Assembly: GCA_002471975.1 (NCBI GenBank)
Contig: DKQZ01000083.1
Coordinates: 1 to 5,918, forward strand
Reading direction: 5' to 3'
Source: Dialister sp. UBA7295
Lineage (GTDB): Bacteria; Bacillota; Negativicutes; Veillonellales; Dialisteraceae
Length of the DNA: 5,918 nt
Shown: piece by piece, positions 5,796 to 5,918 of the stretch
Position numbering within the stretch: the first letter of the stretch is position 1
Layout of the letters: each line of letters opens with the position of its first letter
Made by a program: the position numbers and the translations under genes
The notes under the pieces: generated by a model
Told to the model about the DNA's origin: nothing
Seen by the model: the letters and a program-made list of their open reading frames with translations, nothing else
Databases searched by the model: none

Positions 5796-5823
5796 TTCGT
5801 TGTTCGTGATTCGTGATTCGTGA
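5796..5823 (+). repeat. 7-bp tandem repeat, TTCGTGA type, four units
   Basis: One TTCGTTG unit is followed by three perfect TTCGTGA units, and a weaker unit (ATCGTTC) precedes them at 5789-5795. The array lies between the stop codon at 5780 and the terminator stem at 5828, as the related array at 4248-4275 does downstream of purL. Confidence 0.9.
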
Positions 5824-5827
5824 TAGC

Positions 5828-5853
5828 GGCGCCTCGATTTGCAGGCGCCTTTT
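5828..5853 (+). terminator. Intrinsic terminator of the YihY/BrkB-family gene
   Basis: GGCGCCT (5828-5834) pairs perfectly with AGGCGCC (5843-5849) around an 8-nt loop and is followed by TTTT. It lies 47 bp after the stop codon. Confidence 0.85.
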
Positions 5854-5874
5854 GTATTGGGATCAGGGAAATAA

Positions 5875-5918
5875 CGGATTTCGGACTTCGGATTTGGGAT
5901 TTCGGGAAGGTGTACCGC
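5875..5918 (+). repeat. 7-bp tandem repeat (CGGATTT type) plus GGTGTAC module, cut by window end
   Basis: Four 7-bp units (CGGATTT, CGGACTT, then CGGATTT, GGGATTT; 5875-5902) run into CGGGAAGGTGTAC (5903-5915). This module is the reverse complement of the one at 242-254 and close to the one at 81-100. The order, heptamers then module, is that of the repeats at 1-304 read on the minus strand. The element probably continues past the window. Confidence 0.8.

Overview
The window holds two complete plus-strand genes: a single-chain phosphoribosylformylglycinamidine (FGAM) synthase, purL (466-4209), and a six-helix YihY/BrkB-family membrane protein (4890-5780). They are separated and flanked by intergenic DNA that is unusually rich in short tandem repeats. 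Strong purine-rich Shine-Dalgarno sites, a probable GTG start, a roughly 1250-residue clostridial-style PurL with the glutaminase fused on (instead of separate PurS/PurL/PurQ) and moderately GC-rich genes in AT-rich surroundings suggest an anaerobic Bacillota. A Negativicutes genus is my best guess, but it is an inference; no rRNA or lineage marker is present.

Layout. 1-385: repeat mosaic with no credible gene. 386-465: candidate -10 box, short leader hairpin and ribosome binding site. 466-4209: purL. 4210-4394: purL 3' region with two heptamer arrays, ending in an intrinsic terminator. 4395-4673: a hairpin best read as a minus-strand terminator, a near-copy of the repeat at the window start, and a strong bidirectional terminator. 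4674-4889: ten copies of a 7-bp repeat, then a good sigma-70-type promoter and ribosome binding site. 4890-5780: YihY/BrkB-family gene. 5781-5918: another heptamer array, a terminator, and the start of another repeat element cut by the window end.

The two genes have separate transcription signals and no evident functional link: one is a soluble enzyme of de novo purine synthesis, the other an integral membrane protein of unknown activity. The most unusual content is the intergenic DNA. At least six arrays with different sequences share a 7-bp period, and several adjoin a short GTACACCTTCCC-like module in either orientation. One 70-bp stretch is present twice at 64/70 identity. This looks like a dispersed, modular repeat family, comparable in unit length to the heptanucleotide STRR repeats of cyanobacteria, but I cannot tell from the sequence whether it has been described.
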